A DNA stretch of 64,000 nucleotides from assembly GCF_014639875.1 (NCBI RefSeq), contig NZ_BMGD01000003.1, forward strand, positions 310,001 to 374,000. The letters are read 5' to 3'. The notes beneath the pieces were generated by a model. It saw only the letters and a list, made by a program, of their open reading frames with translations. It was not told the DNA's origin and made no database searches. Positions within the stretch are counted from its first letter, which is position 1. The number at the start of each line of letters is the position of its first letter. This document shows, one piece after another, positions 31,143 to 40,111 of this stretch. A program made the translations under genes and the position numbers. The stretch comes from Blastomonas aquatica. GTDB lineage: Bacteria; Pseudomonadota; Alphaproteobacteria; Sphingomonadales; Sphingomonadaceae.

Positions 31143-32975
31143 TCAGCCCGCGCTGCGTTCGATCCAGTCATCCACCCGGCGCTCCAGAATCGACAGCGGC
31201 TGCGAGCCGGAGGCGATCAGCAGGTCGTGAAAGCCCTTGATATCGAACCTGTCACCCAGCTTGCTTTCGGCGCGCTGGCGCAGCTCGACGATCTTGAGCA
31301 TCCCCATCTTGTAGCCGGTCGCCTGCCCCGGCAGCGTGATGTAGCGGCGGATTTCCGAACGCGACCGTTCGATCGGCTGGCGGCCGGTGGTGTTCATGTA
31401 TGCAACCGCCTCGTCCTCGGTCCAGCCCATCGCATGCAGCCCGGTATCGACGACCAGACGCGCCGCGCGGAACAGTTCGGCATCGAGCCGCAGGAAATCG
31501 GCGGCGACATCGGGAAACGCGTTCATCTCCTTGCACAGCGATTCGGCATAAAGCGCCCAGCCTTCGCCGAATGCGACATAGCCGGTGACCGCGCGGAACT
31601 TGGGCCCGCTGGTCTGGCGCACCTGGATGTCGCCCTGCATGTTGTGGCCTGGTACCGCTTCGTGGCACATCAAGGTGTACATCGCGGCGGGATCGGGAAC
31701 CGTCCCGACCAGGTGGACATAGGTGCGCGCGGGGCGCGATCCATCCGGGCTGGGCGCAGACGCATGCGCCGCGCCGCCCGCGACTTCCGAGAACGCGGGT
31801 TCACGCACCACCTCGATGCCGTATTTGGGCAGCGAGTTGAAATAGGGCTCAAGCAGCGAGCGGGTGTGCGCGACAAAGGCGTTGGCGGTGGTCAGATATT
31901 CTTCGCGCGCGGCATCGTCGAACGGCCGCGGCGGGTTGAGCCGGGCGCGCTCGGCATAATAAGCGCTGCGATCCTTGAACCCGGCCTGCTGCGCCAGCGC
32001 ATCCTGCTCGCCCTCGATCCGCGCGACTTCCGAACGGCCGATGCTGTGGATTTGCTCGGCAGTATAGTCGCTGGTGGTGTTGAGCTTGAGCTCGTTGGCA
32101 TAATAGGCCGCGCCATCGGGCAACGTGAGCGCGCCGACCTTGCCGCTCGGGGCGTTGGGCAGGCTGGCCTTCGCCCAGGTGACGACCCGGTCATACGCAG
32201 GTTTCAGATCGACGATTGCAGCGCGTGCTTGCGCCAGCATCGCGTCGGCCTCGGCGCGGGGCAGCTTGCCGCCGGCGACCAGCGCCTCGGCCTTGGCCTT
32301 TACATCGGCCCACAATGCGGCATCCGGACCATCGCCGAACGGCGCCCCGCTCGTCAGTTTTTCGCTGCCAGCGATGATGGTTTCGATCTGGAACTTGGGA
32401 GCACGGATTCCCGCCGCCTCGCTTGCCTTGGTCCGCTCGATCGCAACATCGAGCACCGCCGGAATGCCACGCAGCCGGGCAATATAGTTCTTCAGGTCCG
32501 CCGCATCGGCGACGCTGTGGGTGTTGATCAGGAAATCGGGCAACTGGCTGTGCGCCGAATACAGCCGCGAATAGAAAGGCGGGCGGTAGACGCGGTTGGC
32601 CTGCTGCATTTCCGCGCGCTCGGCTTCGAGTTCCCAGATATCGTAATTTACCTGCGCTTCGGGCGACAGCTTGGCGCGATCGAACTGCGCCTTCATCCGC
32701 GCGACGCTGGCCTTGCGCCAGGCGAGTTGGGCGTCTGCGGCCGCATCGCCAATGTCGTTCCACTGGTCACCACCCTCCTTGCGCCCCAACCGGGTGGCAA
32801 GCTGCGGTTGCTGCTTGATTGCCTCTTCGAACTCGGCATCAAGGAACGCGGTCAACGCGGCATCCTGATTGGCTTCAGCAGGCTGCGCGGCAACCGCCGG
32901 AGAAAAAACGACGGCGCTGGGAGCGGCCAGCGCAATGGCAAGCGCGGATACGGCGAAGCGAACAGTGTGGTGCAT
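31143..32975 (-). CDS. Exported DUF885 metallopeptidase-like protein
   Basis: 610 residues from the ATG at 32975; the frame is open upstream, but the signal peptide (ending in AVAA) begins here. DUF885 proteins have a gluzincin-like fold; 'MCHEAVPGHNMQ' gives an HExxxGH zinc motif and 'FGEGWALYAE' supplies the third-ligand region. It is probably a periplasmic carboxypeptidase-like enzyme or dipeptidase, as suggested for the family; the substrate is not established. Confidence 0.88.
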   Translation of the reverse strand: MHHTVRFAVSALAIALAAPSAVVFSPAVAAQPAEANQDAALTAFLDAEFEEAIKQQPQLATRLGRKEGGDQWNDIGDAAADAQLAWRKASVARMKAQFDRAKLSPEAQVNYDIWELEAERAEMQQANRVYRPPFYSRLYSAHSQLPDFLINTHSVADAADLKNYIARLRGIPAVLDVAIERTKASEAAGIRAPKFQIETIIAGSEKLTSGAPFGDGPDAALWADVKAKAEALVAGGKLPRAEADAMLAQARAAIVDLKPAYDRVVTWAKASLPNAPSGKVGALTLPDGAAYYANELKLNTTSDYTAEQIHSIGRSEVARIEGEQDALAQQAGFKDRSAYYAERARLNPPRPFDDAAREEYLTTANAFVAHTRSLLEPYFNSLPKYGIEVVREPAFSEVAGGAAHASAPSPDGSRPARTYVHLVGTVPDPAAMYTLMCHEAVPGHNMQGDIQVRQTSGPKFRAVTGYVAFGEGWALYAESLCKEMNAFPDVAADFLRLDAELFRAARLVVDTGLHAMGWTEDEAVAYMNTTGRQPIERSRSEIRRYITLPGQATGYKMGMLKIVELRQRAESKLGDRFDIKGFHDLLIASGSQPLSILERRVDDWIERSAG

Positions 32976-33218
32976 GATGGTCCCCGTGGTTAGGCGGTGA
33001 CCATAAGTGCTTGATCGCAAAAGGGGCAAGCCCTTCATTGCAGACAACGACCCAAAGCCTGCAAAAACCGGGTCTTCCGGCCTGCAGCGTACCCGGCCGG
33101 CATCGACGTTCAGGGTGGGAGCATTTTCCATGGCCAAGCGGCAGGTTGCCAAGGTCAATTTACCGCAGGCCGACACGACACCAGGACGGCATTGCTGCCA
33201 GCACCCGCCCTGCAGGCC

Positions 33219-33575
33219 TCAGCCGGCTTTGAGCGGAACCGTCTGCTGGTGCTGCAGCACACGCCACTCGTCGTGCTCGAGCCTGCGAATGGTCGTGGTG
33301 CAATAAGCCAAGTAGCTTTCATCGGAACGGCTAGCCTCTGCCTTGTAGGCGAGGATGATCAGACCTTGCTGCGGCCGTGAGACCTGTTGTTCGCTGAACT
33401 TCACTTCAGCCCAGCGAGGTGTTTTCTGCACCGCCTTTATGGCCTGAGCACCTGTAAAGACATAATCGTGTTCGGGCAGCACCATCAGGCATTCGGGATC
33501 GATCAGCGCCTCGTAGGTGTCCGGGTCGCCGGTCCACAGACTTTCTTCAAATTCCCAAACGCGCGCATCTTCCAT
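33219..33575 (-). CDS. NTF2-like (SnoaL/DUF4440) protein
   Basis: A 118-residue cytoplasmic protein. 'EESLWTGDPDTYEALIDPECLMVLPEHDYVFTGAQAIKAV' and the C-terminal 'YLAYCTTTIRRLEHDEWRVLQHQQT' follow the cone-shaped NTF2/DUF4440 pattern, a fold used for small-molecule binding or as a ketosteroid-isomerase-like enzyme. Specific function unknown. It is 43 bp from the start-side of no obvious partner; the membrane protein at 33619 lies upstream on the same strand and may be co-transcribed. Confidence 0.75.
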   Translation of the reverse strand: MEDARVWEFEESLWTGDPDTYEALIDPECLMVLPEHDYVFTGAQAIKAVQKTPRWAEVKFSEQQVSRPQQGLIILAYKAEASRSDESYLAYCTTTIRRLEHDEWRVLQHQQTVPLKAG

Positions 33576-33618
33576 GGATCGGTTCCTTTTGTCTTAAGAA
33601 GCAAACCCATGCCGGAAG

Positions 33619-34374
33619 CTATCGTTCCAGATCCGAAATCGGATCCGCTGGTGCTTCAGCTTTGGCAAGTTCCGGGCGGGGCATCGGCGGTGCCGGCCGG
33701 TGCCAGACAAGCGCGGAGAGGGCGAGCCACGTTGCGAACATCAGCAAATAGGGCCAGCGACGAGGCCACAACCGTGCCACGAACAGCGTGACTGCCGCAG
33801 TGCCGGCAAGGGCAAGCAAGGCCGAGCTTGCCGCGCGCGTAACGGTGCCGACGAGCGCCGTCTGGATGGCCACGCTGGCCCATTGTGCGGGCAGCAGCAC
33901 CAGCAGCCAATCCGGCAACGCGCCAGGTAATGTCGCTGCGGTCACCAACATCGCAGCCTCTCCACCGACCACAAATATCGCGATCCACCAGCCTTTATCG
34001 GATGCGGAACGCGCAAACAGCGCGCCCCGCGCGGCAAAGCTGATGCTGGCGGTGATTACGGCTAGCCCGGTTGACAACGGGTGTAGCAGCGGCGGCATTC
34101 CCAGCGCCCGCGCGAACAGCAGAAGGCCGGCCCCGGTCAGCAGGGCAAGGACGACGCCGACCCACAGACGCCGGGCAGCGGCCGCTCCGATCATGCCAAC
34201 ACCCATCAAGCCTACCGCCAGTATCGGACCGCTCACCAGGGCGAACGGCGCGGGACCGGGTGCATCGAACAGCAATAACATCGCTATGGCCGGTGCTGCT
34301 ACCCCGGCGAGCGCCACGGACAGCCAGGCCAGTAACGGCCAGGCCAAAGGCTGAGCGGGTGACGAGGACTTCAT
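33619..34374 (-). CDS. Polytopic membrane protein of unknown function
   Basis: 251 residues from the ATG at 34374 (a start 10 codons upstream is possible). About eight hydrophobic segments, rich in Ala, Leu and Gly, with a short charged cytoplasmic tail ('RPELAKAEAPADPISDLER'). No family motif was recognised. Its 44-bp spacing to the NTF2-like gene suggests an operon. Three exact 16-bp tandem repeats lie upstream. Confidence 0.65.
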   Translation of the reverse strand: MKSSSPAQPLAWPLLAWLSVALAGVAAPAIAMLLLFDAPGPAPFALVSGPILAVGLMGVGMIGAAAARRLWVGVVLALLTGAGLLLFARALGMPPLLHPLSTGLAVITASISFAARGALFARSASDKGWWIAIFVVGGEAAMLVTAATLPGALPDWLLVLLPAQWASVAIQTALVGTVTRAASSALLALAGTAAVTLFVARLWPRRWPYLLMFATWLALSALVWHRPAPPMPRPELAKAEAPADPISDLER

Positions 34375-34495
34375 GGGGCGGACACTGGTTGAAGCGCCGG
34401 TCATTGTCGAGCACCCAATCAGCCCCTTGGGCGCCGACAGCCCATGCGCCTGAAAAGTCCATCGTGCGGGCGGCGACGTTATGGTCGGTCACGCT

Positions 34496-34543
34496 GAATG
34501 TTGATGCCAGAGAATGTTGATGCCAGAGAATGTTGATGCCAGA
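34496..34543. repeat. Three exact tandem copies of a 16-bp unit
   Basis: The unit GAATGTTGATGCCAGA occurs at 34496, 34512 and 34528 without any mismatch. It sits 25 bp from the stop of the FAD dehydrogenase gene and upstream of the membrane protein gene. Exact identity points to recent slippage, so copy number may vary between strains. Confidence 0.95.
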
Positions 34544-34567
34544 TTTCAATCTCAGGGCGACGGGTGG

Positions 34568-36226
34568 TCACCCGGCATGAGCGCTGTCGCGCCCCGAACG
34601 GGCAGAGGCCGCGCTGAGACTCTGCGCCACGGCTTCGGCAATCTTGATCCCATCGACCGCCGCCGACAGGATGCCGCCTGCATAGCCCGCGCCTTCGCCC
34701 GCAGGAAACAACCCGGCAGTGTTCAGGCTTTGCAGATCATCGCCTCGGGTGAAGCGGATCGGTGAAGATGTGCGGGTCTCGACCCCGGTCATCAGGACAT
34801 CGGGGTGATCATAGCCCGGGATCTGGCGGCCGAACACGGGCAGAGCCTCGCGCATCGCGGTGACCGCGTAATCAGGCAAACATTGCGCCAGATCGGTCAT
34901 ATGCACGCCAGGCTTGTAGGAGTTAACGACCGACCCAAGTACCTCTGAGGGGCGTCCTGCCAAGAAGTCGCCCAGTCTTTGCGCCGGGGCCTTGTAGTTC
35001 GATCCGCCCGCGACATAGGCCATGGATTCCCAGTGACGTTGCAGCGCAATTCCTGCGAGCGGATCGCCGGGGAAATCACGCGCCGGATCGATCGCGACGA
35101 CCAATCCGGAGTTCGCGTTGCGCTCGTTGCGCGAATACTGGCTCATCCCGTTGGTGGCTACGCGGCCCTCCTCGGACGTCGCAGCGACCACGGTGCCGCC
35201 AGGGCACATGCAGAAACTGTAGACTGTCCGGTCATTACTGCAGTGGTGCGAGATGTGATATTCGGCCGCGCCAAGGATCGGATGGCCGGCATTGACGCCG
35301 AAGCGCGCCTTGTCGATCCAGGATTGCGGGTGTTCGATCCTGACCCCGATCGAAAACGGCTTGGCCTCGACATGGACCCCGGCGGCATGGAGCATTGCGA
35401 ACGTGTCGCGCGCACTGTGACCGATGGCGAGCACGACATGGTCGGCCTCCAGATATTCGCCAGTGCTCAAGTGCACTCCGCGGACACGCCGGTCGCCCTG
35501 GGCATCGGTCGTGATATCGATACCATCGACGCGATTCGAGAACCGGTATTCGCCGCCGAGTTCCTCGATGCTCTTGCGCATGCTCTCGACCATCGTCACC
35601 AGCCGGAATGTTCCGATATGCGGATGGGCCTCGGTGAGGATCTCGGGCGGTGCTCCCGCCTTGACGAATTCGGTCAGAACCTTGCGGTCGCGATTGCACG
35701 GATCCTTGATCCGGCTGTAGAGCTTGCCATCGGAAAAGGTGCCGGCGCCGCCCTCGCCGAACTGCGCGTTCGATTCCGGATTGAGCACTCCGCGCCGCCA
35801 AAGTCCCCAGGTGTCCTTGGTCCGCTCACGCACCACCTTGCCCCGGTCGAGGATGATCGGCCGGAACCCCATCTGCGCCAATATCAGCCCGGCAAACAGT
35901 CCGCACGGTCCAGCGCCGATGACGACTGGCCGCTTTGCCTCGCCTCCTGGCGGTGCCTTGGCAACCAGATGATAACGCGGGTCCGGGGTGCGCTGGACGT
36001 TGACGTCCTTGCGAAAGCGCGCGAGCACTGCTGCCTCGTCCTTCACGTTCACGTCGACCGAATAGACCAGCAGGATGTTGGCCTTGTCGCGCGCGTCATG
36101 GCCGCGACGCGCAACGACATGGCGCACCAGATCACGCGGAGCGATCCGCAACCGCTTGCAAATCGCAGCGGGCAGGGCCTCATCGGGATGGTAGAGCGGC
36201 AGACTAAGTTCGGTGATGCGCAGCAT
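34568..36226 (-). CDS. FAD-dependent dehydrogenase (COG2509 type)
   Basis: 552 residues. An N-terminal region of about 95 residues with a ferredoxin-like character precedes the FAD-binding Rossmann motif 'VVIGAGPCGLFAGLILAQMG'. Further family marks are 'NAQFGEGGAGTFSDGKLYSRIKD', 'SFCMCPGGTVVAATSEEGRVATNGMS' and the FAD-closing 'GLFPAGEGAGYAGGILSAAVDGI'. These uncharacterised oxidoreductases are widespread; the substrate is unknown. Monocistronic by context. Confidence 0.88.
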   Translation of the reverse strand: MLRITELSLPLYHPDEALPAAICKRLRIAPRDLVRHVVARRGHDARDKANILLVYSVDVNVKDEAAVLARFRKDVNVQRTPDPRYHLVAKAPPGGEAKRPVVIGAGPCGLFAGLILAQMGFRPIILDRGKVVRERTKDTWGLWRRGVLNPESNAQFGEGGAGTFSDGKLYSRIKDPCNRDRKVLTEFVKAGAPPEILTEAHPHIGTFRLVTMVESMRKSIEELGGEYRFSNRVDGIDITTDAQGDRRVRGVHLSTGEYLEADHVVLAIGHSARDTFAMLHAAGVHVEAKPFSIGVRIEHPQSWIDKARFGVNAGHPILGAAEYHISHHCSNDRTVYSFCMCPGGTVVAATSEEGRVATNGMSQYSRNERNANSGLVVAIDPARDFPGDPLAGIALQRHWESMAYVAGGSNYKAPAQRLGDFLAGRPSEVLGSVVNSYKPGVHMTDLAQCLPDYAVTAMREALPVFGRQIPGYDHPDVLMTGVETRTSSPIRFTRGDDLQSLNTAGLFPAGEGAGYAGGILSAAVDGIKIAEAVAQSLSAASARSGRDSAHAG

Positions 36227-36366
36227 TGTGCGGCTTTAGAGGGTGCAAGCGCGAAATGCCAATCGCTGATGTGCAGCCGATAGGCACAACATTCTCTGTG
36301 CTGCGTATCGATTATTCATCGGCACTACCGAACTGAGCGAGCCTGAACCTCGGGTCTTTGGCGCAT

Positions 36367-36840
36367 TCAACCTCGCCCAAGCGCAGCCAGCGGTTCTGAA
36401 TCCAGGTGCGCGAGAATTCGTTTGAGCGCTGCAGCATTGTGTTCGTCTTCGGCGCTATCAAGCGCCTCGTGCAACACCGAACGGATATCATCGGCTTCGA
36501 CCCGCTCCATTTCCCAACCCAGATACAGACGCTCGCGCTTCTCGATACTCCGGTCCAGTGGGACGATATCATAGTGGCGCGAATCGTCGTGAAGGCTCGC
36601 GATCAGGGTCTGCACTTCTGCCGGCGGCCCCTCGATCCATTGGAAGAAAACTCCGCTGCCGAAGACCAGCACGCCGGTGATGCCTCGGGCGACATTGCGC
36701 CGCTGAGAAAACTCGATGATTCGGTTAACCTCTGCGTCGTCGACCCCATCGGTGGCACGACTGCAGTACACGAATGTCTCAAGCGTCAGTGCCGCGAATT
36801 CCAAATCTGCGTCGTCTGGAATTCCGTATTCGTCGAACAT
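36367..36840 (-). CDS. Stand-alone BLUF blue-light photoreceptor
   Basis: 157 residues. Flavin-binding residues Tyr25 ('FVYCSRAT'), Asn49 ('RRNVARGITGVLVF') and Gln67 ('FFQWIEGP') have the same spacing (24 and 18) as the photoactive Tyr, Asn and Gln of AppA-type BLUF domains. Trp68 next to Gln67 is notable. After the BLUF core (about 20-112) there is only a short helical tail, so it must signal through a partner protein. No EAL, GGDEF or regulator gene is directly adjacent. Confidence 0.93.
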   Translation of the reverse strand: MFDEYGIPDDADLEFAALTLETFVYCSRATDGVDDAEVNRIIEFSQRRNVARGITGVLVFGSGVFFQWIEGPPAEVQTLIASLHDDSRHYDIVPLDRSIEKRERLYLGWEMERVEADDIRSVLHEALDSAEDEHNAAALKRILAHLDSEPLAALGRG

Positions 36841-37163
36841 AGTTTTCGCTCGCTTTGTCTGTGCCGGGTAGGCCGTATCAACCGGCTTATCGACCCTGGG
36901 TTAGCGCATCTTGATCGATTGTGTAAGCAACTAGACGGATGGCCACATTGTTCCGGCCCCGGTTTCGTTCGCGTGCCATTTCTTGTCCCGGAAAAGGTAT
37001 GCTGCAACCAGGGTCACCGGAAGGCAGAGCCAACGGATTGTCTGGCAACAGGTGGAAATCTGTGAGCGGCGGTTCTACCTGTTCGGTTACACAATTCTCA
37101 CGATCGAAGCCAGAATGGCGGCCCAGCAAACGCTGCCGTCCACAACCATGAGAGAAGATATCG
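36841..37163. other. Divergent intergenic region between BLUF and esterase genes
   Basis: 323 bp containing the presumed promoters of two outward-reading genes. No convincing small gene, RNA or repeat was seen. Confidence 0.5.
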
Positions 37164-37826
37164 GTGTCGAAAATCGTCAATGGCGCCAGTCTGAAGCCTC
37201 GGACCGGAGAGCGGCCCAGCAAAATCGTGCTGCTGCTTCACGGCTTTGGCTCGAGCGGCACGGACATGATTTCGCTTGCCCCCCAATGGCAGGACGCGCT
37301 TCCCGATACGTTGTTTCTTGCGCCGCACGCGCCTCAGCGCTGCGGGATGATGGGGGCGGGCTATCAATGGTGGGGCTTGTCAGGTTTTTCGCCTTCTGCA
37401 CTGGCAGCGGGTGCGGCATCTGCAGCGCCAGCTATCGACGCATTTATCGACCGCAAGCTGAGCGAATATGGACTGACCGAGGCAGATCTGGCGCTGGTCG
37501 GGTTTAGCCAGGGAACGATGATGGCGCTCCATATCGGGCTGCGACGACCGCGAGCGGTTGCTGCCGTGGTAGGCTATTCGGGGATGCTCACGGCAACGTC
37601 AGGCCTTGCGAACGAAGACTTTGCGAAGCCTCCGGTGCTGTTGGTGCATGGAACGGCTGATCCGGTCGTACCGGTCGCAGCGCTGCATATGGCAGAAAGC
37701 GAACTCAAACGGCTTGGTGTTGAGGTCACGACGCACATATCCCATGGTGTACCTCACAGCGTTGATCCTGTTGGCTTGCGCCTGGGTCGAGATTTCGTGT
37801 CCAACGCCTTCAATAACCCGGCTTGA
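37164..37826 (+). CDS. Alpha/beta-hydrolase, carboxylesterase/phospholipase type
   Basis: 220 residues, standard for the YpfH/carboxylesterase family. Oxyanion region 'LLLHGFGSSGTDM', nucleophile Ser in 'GFSQGTMMALH', Asp in 'VHGTADPVVP' and His in 'SHGVPHSVDP' form the triad. It hydrolyses short esters or lysophospholipids; the substrate is not predictable. It is the last chromosomal gene before the island. Confidence 0.92.
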   Translation: MSKIVNGASLKPRTGERPSKIVLLLHGFGSSGTDMISLAPQWQDALPDTLFLAPHAPQRCGMMGAGYQWWGLSGFSPSALAAGAASAAPAIDAFIDRKLSEYGLTEADLALVGFSQGTMMALHIGLRRPRAVAAVVGYSGMLTATSGLANEDFAKPPVLLVHGTADPVVPVAALHMAESELKRLGVEVTTHISHGVPHSVDPVGLRLGRDFVSNAFNNPA

Positions 37827-37913
37827 CCGCTAGTTCCGATCGGGGGTTGAGGATATCATCGGGGCCGGTGCTTGCACCGACGACATCGCAGGTCTTTGAT
37901 AATCCATAGAAAC

Positions 37914-37959
37914 ATGGTGAGCCCTGCTGGGTTCGAACCAGCGACCTACTGATTAAAAG
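37914..37959 (-). repeat. Left attachment site: duplicate of the tRNA-Lys 3' half
   Basis: Identical over 46 bp to 54823-54868. The identity starts in the anticodon loop and runs through the encoded CCA, the usual shape of a tRNA att core. After the repeat the sequence departs from tRNA, so it is not a functional gene. The integrase gene begins 161 bp further right. Confidence 0.92.
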
Positions 37960-37966
37960 GGAACAA

Positions 37967-38000
37967 ATAGAGACCTCATGGAAGCTAATGGGGTCTCTAT
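37967..38000. repeat. Inverted repeat just inside the left att site
   Basis: Arms ATAGAGACC (37967-37975) and GGTCTCTAT (37992-38000) pair perfectly over 9 bp with a 16-nt spacer. It lies 8 bp inside the att core and upstream of the integrase gene. It could be an accessory recombination site or an operator for int. Confidence 0.5.
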
Positions 38001-38065
38001 GCAACGGAAAACAAACGATATTTATTTTATAGCATCTCAACGCGTACCATGGATTTCTCTTAAAA

Positions 38066-38081
38066 TGTTACCTAAGGTAAC
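38066..38081. promoter_or_regulatory. Candidate arm-type recombination site, left end
   Basis: TGTTACCTAAGGTAAC forms a near-perfect palindrome (GTTACCT/AAGGTAAC) 106 bp inside the left att core. The element TGTTACCTA(A/G)G recurs twice at the opposite end of the island, which is the layout expected for integrase or excisionase arm-binding sites. It also lies in the int promoter region. Confidence 0.5.
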
Positions 38082-38120
38082 GCACATTTCGAACTCTCAA
38101 AGATCTGTGGAATGCGAGCA

Positions 38121-39353
38121 ATGGCTGACACCACCCTTACAGATGCGAAGCTTCGAAGTCTGAAGCCACCGGCCAGTGGTCAGCTTGAAGTTAGCGATGT
38201 CCAAGTCCCAGGTTTGAGAGCGAGGATTAGCCCGCGAGGCGCAATATCATTTATCATTCGAAAACGGGTGGGGAGCAAGGTTCGGAATATCACCCTAGGG
38301 CGCTACAACGAACGATTTGGGATTGCCGCAGCAAGAAAGCGAGCGCGGTCAATTATTAGCGACCTCGAGGCTGGACGAGAACCCATCAAGCCCCAGACTG
38401 TGCAGAAGGCCATAGCGGATGGTAAAGGAACCATCCGTTCGCTTTGGCCTTCCTACCGAGCAAGCAAATCAGGTCTGCGTTCGATTTATGAGGTGGAGCG
38501 CGTTTTTACACGCCACATTCTTCCAGAATTTGGCGACCGGATGGCAGACATGATTACTCGAAGCGAAGTTACTGCTTTCGTCGACGATATTGCAGAGACC
38601 GCCCCAGTAATGGCGCGGGCAGTTCACGCTCAGCTATCAGCTTTCTACAGCTGGGCAATGCCAAGGCTCGATCGACTGCCCGCGAATCCTTGTCGTGATG
38701 CGGGGCGACCGCCAGCACCGAAAGCTCGAGATAGGGTATTGAATGGTAGCGAGCTAGCAGCTCTATGGCACGAAGCTGAAGCTCAGCCGATGCCTTGGGG
38801 GCCAGCGATCAAGCTTCTCATTCTTACTGGGCAGAGACGTAGCGAAGTTTTCGAGGCCGAATGGTGTGAATTTGACTTCAGCGAAAAGCTCTGGGTCATT
38901 CCAAAGGCACGAGCGAAGAATGGTCTAGCCCACCTTGTCCCATTGTCAGATGATGCATTGAATGTGCTGAAGCAGATTGGTCGACGACCCGATAGCTCTC
39001 GAGTTTTTCCGGCAGCAGGAAATGGGGAGAACAGTGCCAGCGGGATATCAAAAGCGGTGGAGCGATATCGCACATCACTCAACAAGGCGCTCGGCATCAA
39101 AACGGAGCATTGGACGTTGCATGACATTAGGCGGACCGTCGCAACTGGCCTTCAGCAGATTGGCGTGCGGTATGAAGTGACAGAGGCGGTGCTAAATCAT
39201 GTTAGCGGAGCCCGAGGAGGGATTGCCGGTATCTACCAACGACATGATTGGGCATTGGAAAAGCGGGAAGCGCTCGATGCTTGGGCTGTCAAGGTCAGGC
39301 AGATAGTTGAAAAAAGTCTAACCGTAGAGCAGGGGCACGATTTTGACGAATAG
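38121..39353 (+). CDS. Tyrosine recombinase (P4-type phage integrase)
   Basis: 410 residues from the ATG at 38121; an ATG three codons earlier is equally possible. N-terminal DUF4102-type arm-binding domain ('TLTDAKLRSLKPPASGQLEVSDVQVPGL'), central SAM-like core-binding region, then a catalytic domain with Arg in 'ILTGQRRSEV', 'LHDIRRT' (His-x-x-Arg), His in 'LNHVSG' and Tyr in 'GIYQRHD'. It would catalyse integration and excision at tRNA-Lys. Codon use is less GC-rich than the flanking chromosome, consistent with transfer. Confidence 0.95.
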   Translation: MADTTLTDAKLRSLKPPASGQLEVSDVQVPGLRARISPRGAISFIIRKRVGSKVRNITLGRYNERFGIAAARKRARSIISDLEAGREPIKPQTVQKAIADGKGTIRSLWPSYRASKSGLRSIYEVERVFTRHILPEFGDRMADMITRSEVTAFVDDIAETAPVMARAVHAQLSAFYSWAMPRLDRLPANPCRDAGRPPAPKARDRVLNGSELAALWHEAEAQPMPWGPAIKLLILTGQRRSEVFEAEWCEFDFSEKLWVIPKARAKNGLAHLVPLSDDALNVLKQIGRRPDSSRVFPAAGNGENSASGISKAVERYRTSLNKALGIKTEHWTLHDIRRTVATGLQQIGVRYEVTEAVLNHVSGARGGIAGIYQRHDWALEKREALDAWAVKVRQIVEKSLTVEQGHDFDE

Positions 39354-39424
39354 CCATCGGTGCAAAGATGCCAACCTATCGCTGGCTGCAGCCGTCTGCA
39401 CATTACCGGGCACTTAGCATATGT

Positions 39425-39455
39425 CTGTAAATGGGCCGCTTGTTGAATGGCAGCT
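39425..39455 (+). repeat. Island repeat copy 1 (type A), extended to about 39533
   Basis: Core AAATGGGCCGCTTGTTGAAT plus GGCAGCTC. Similarity to copy 10 (reverse strand, 54444-54554) continues through GGCTGAAGCCGCA, GTCAGCTTTCAGGC and GGGCATCCCATGGCCGCAA to about 39533. It separates int from the TonB-C-like gene. Confidence 0.8.
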
Positions 39456-39549
39456 CTTGGCCAAGAGATGGCTGAAGCCGCATGTCAGCTTTCAGGCACC
39501 CGCCGCAGGGCATCCCATGGCCGCAACTGGGGTGGAAAGCTGTCATCCA

Positions 39550-39978
39550 CTAATTGGCTTCATCAAAATGAAATCGCATCTGGCCACGTGCGCCAGGCAG
39601 GATTGCTTTGGCATCCTGTTGGGGCTTAAATCTGGCACGTCGCATAAGCAATTTACATGGCACGCTGTCGAAGCGCGAATTGCCGCTTTCGTTCGTGACC
39701 CGGCAATTCACAACGTGTCCGTTCTCGGCGATATCAAAAGATATGGTAACTTCGCCAGATTCGGAACGCCTATAGGTACTCTCTGGATGATCAGCAGAGG
39801 TAACCCATTTCTCAGGGTCAATTGGCGTAGCTCCAACAAAATAATCCCTTCCAACTCTCAGGTCGTAGGGCGCGAATGCCTTACCTTCTGACAGTGAGCC
39901 GCCTGTGGACAACCATACCGGAAGGCACGCCAAAAGAGTCAAACCTGTCGATAGCGCACCCATCCGCATAGTATGCAA
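39550..39978 (-). CDS. Exported TonB-C-like protein (island homologue of the atp-operon protein)
   Basis: 142 residues with an N-terminal signal or anchor segment ('LSTGLTLLACLPVWLS'). The mature part includes 'GEVTISFDIAENGHVVNCRV' and 'CKLLMRRARFKPQ', the pattern of a TonB C-terminal-like domain, with two cysteines 16 residues apart as in the protein at 13180-13494. No membrane anchor plus Pro-rich linker of classic TonB is evident. It is flanked by repeat copy 1 downstream and copy 2 just 15 bp upstream. Function unknown. Confidence 0.65.
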   Translation of the reverse strand: MHTMRMGALSTGLTLLACLPVWLSTGGSLSEGKAFAPYDLRVGRDYFVGATPIDPEKWVTSADHPESTYRRSESGEVTISFDIAENGHVVNCRVTNESGNSRFDSVPCKLLMRRARFKPQQDAKAILPGARGQMRFHFDEAN

Positions 39979-39992
39979 AGCAAGGCCAATTC

Positions 39993-40022
39993 CTGCAATG
40001 GGGTCGGTAAAAGAATGTCCGG
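39993..40022 (+). repeat. Island repeat copy 2 (type C)
   Basis: Core GCAATGGGGTCGGTAAAAGA then ATGTCCGG, continuing with a weaker match to about 40041. It lies 15 bp upstream of the start of the minus-strand gene 39550-39978, oriented opposite to that gene. Confidence 0.85.
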
Positions 40023-40111
40023 TTCTTGTTACATTGCTGCGCTAGCTAACTAGCTGGCATTGGGCGCGAGCCGATCCGTCGTGAACGGCTATTTTTGCGT
40101 GGATAGCGGTT

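Noticed and set aside
31128-32993. 621-codon plus-strand open frame opposite the DUF885 gene
   Set aside because: Shadow of the minus-strand gene; no domain-like features.
37914-37959. Second tRNA-Lys gene at the left end of the island
   Set aside because: Only the 3' part from the anticodon loop is present; the acceptor 5' strand, D-arm and half the anticodon arm are missing.
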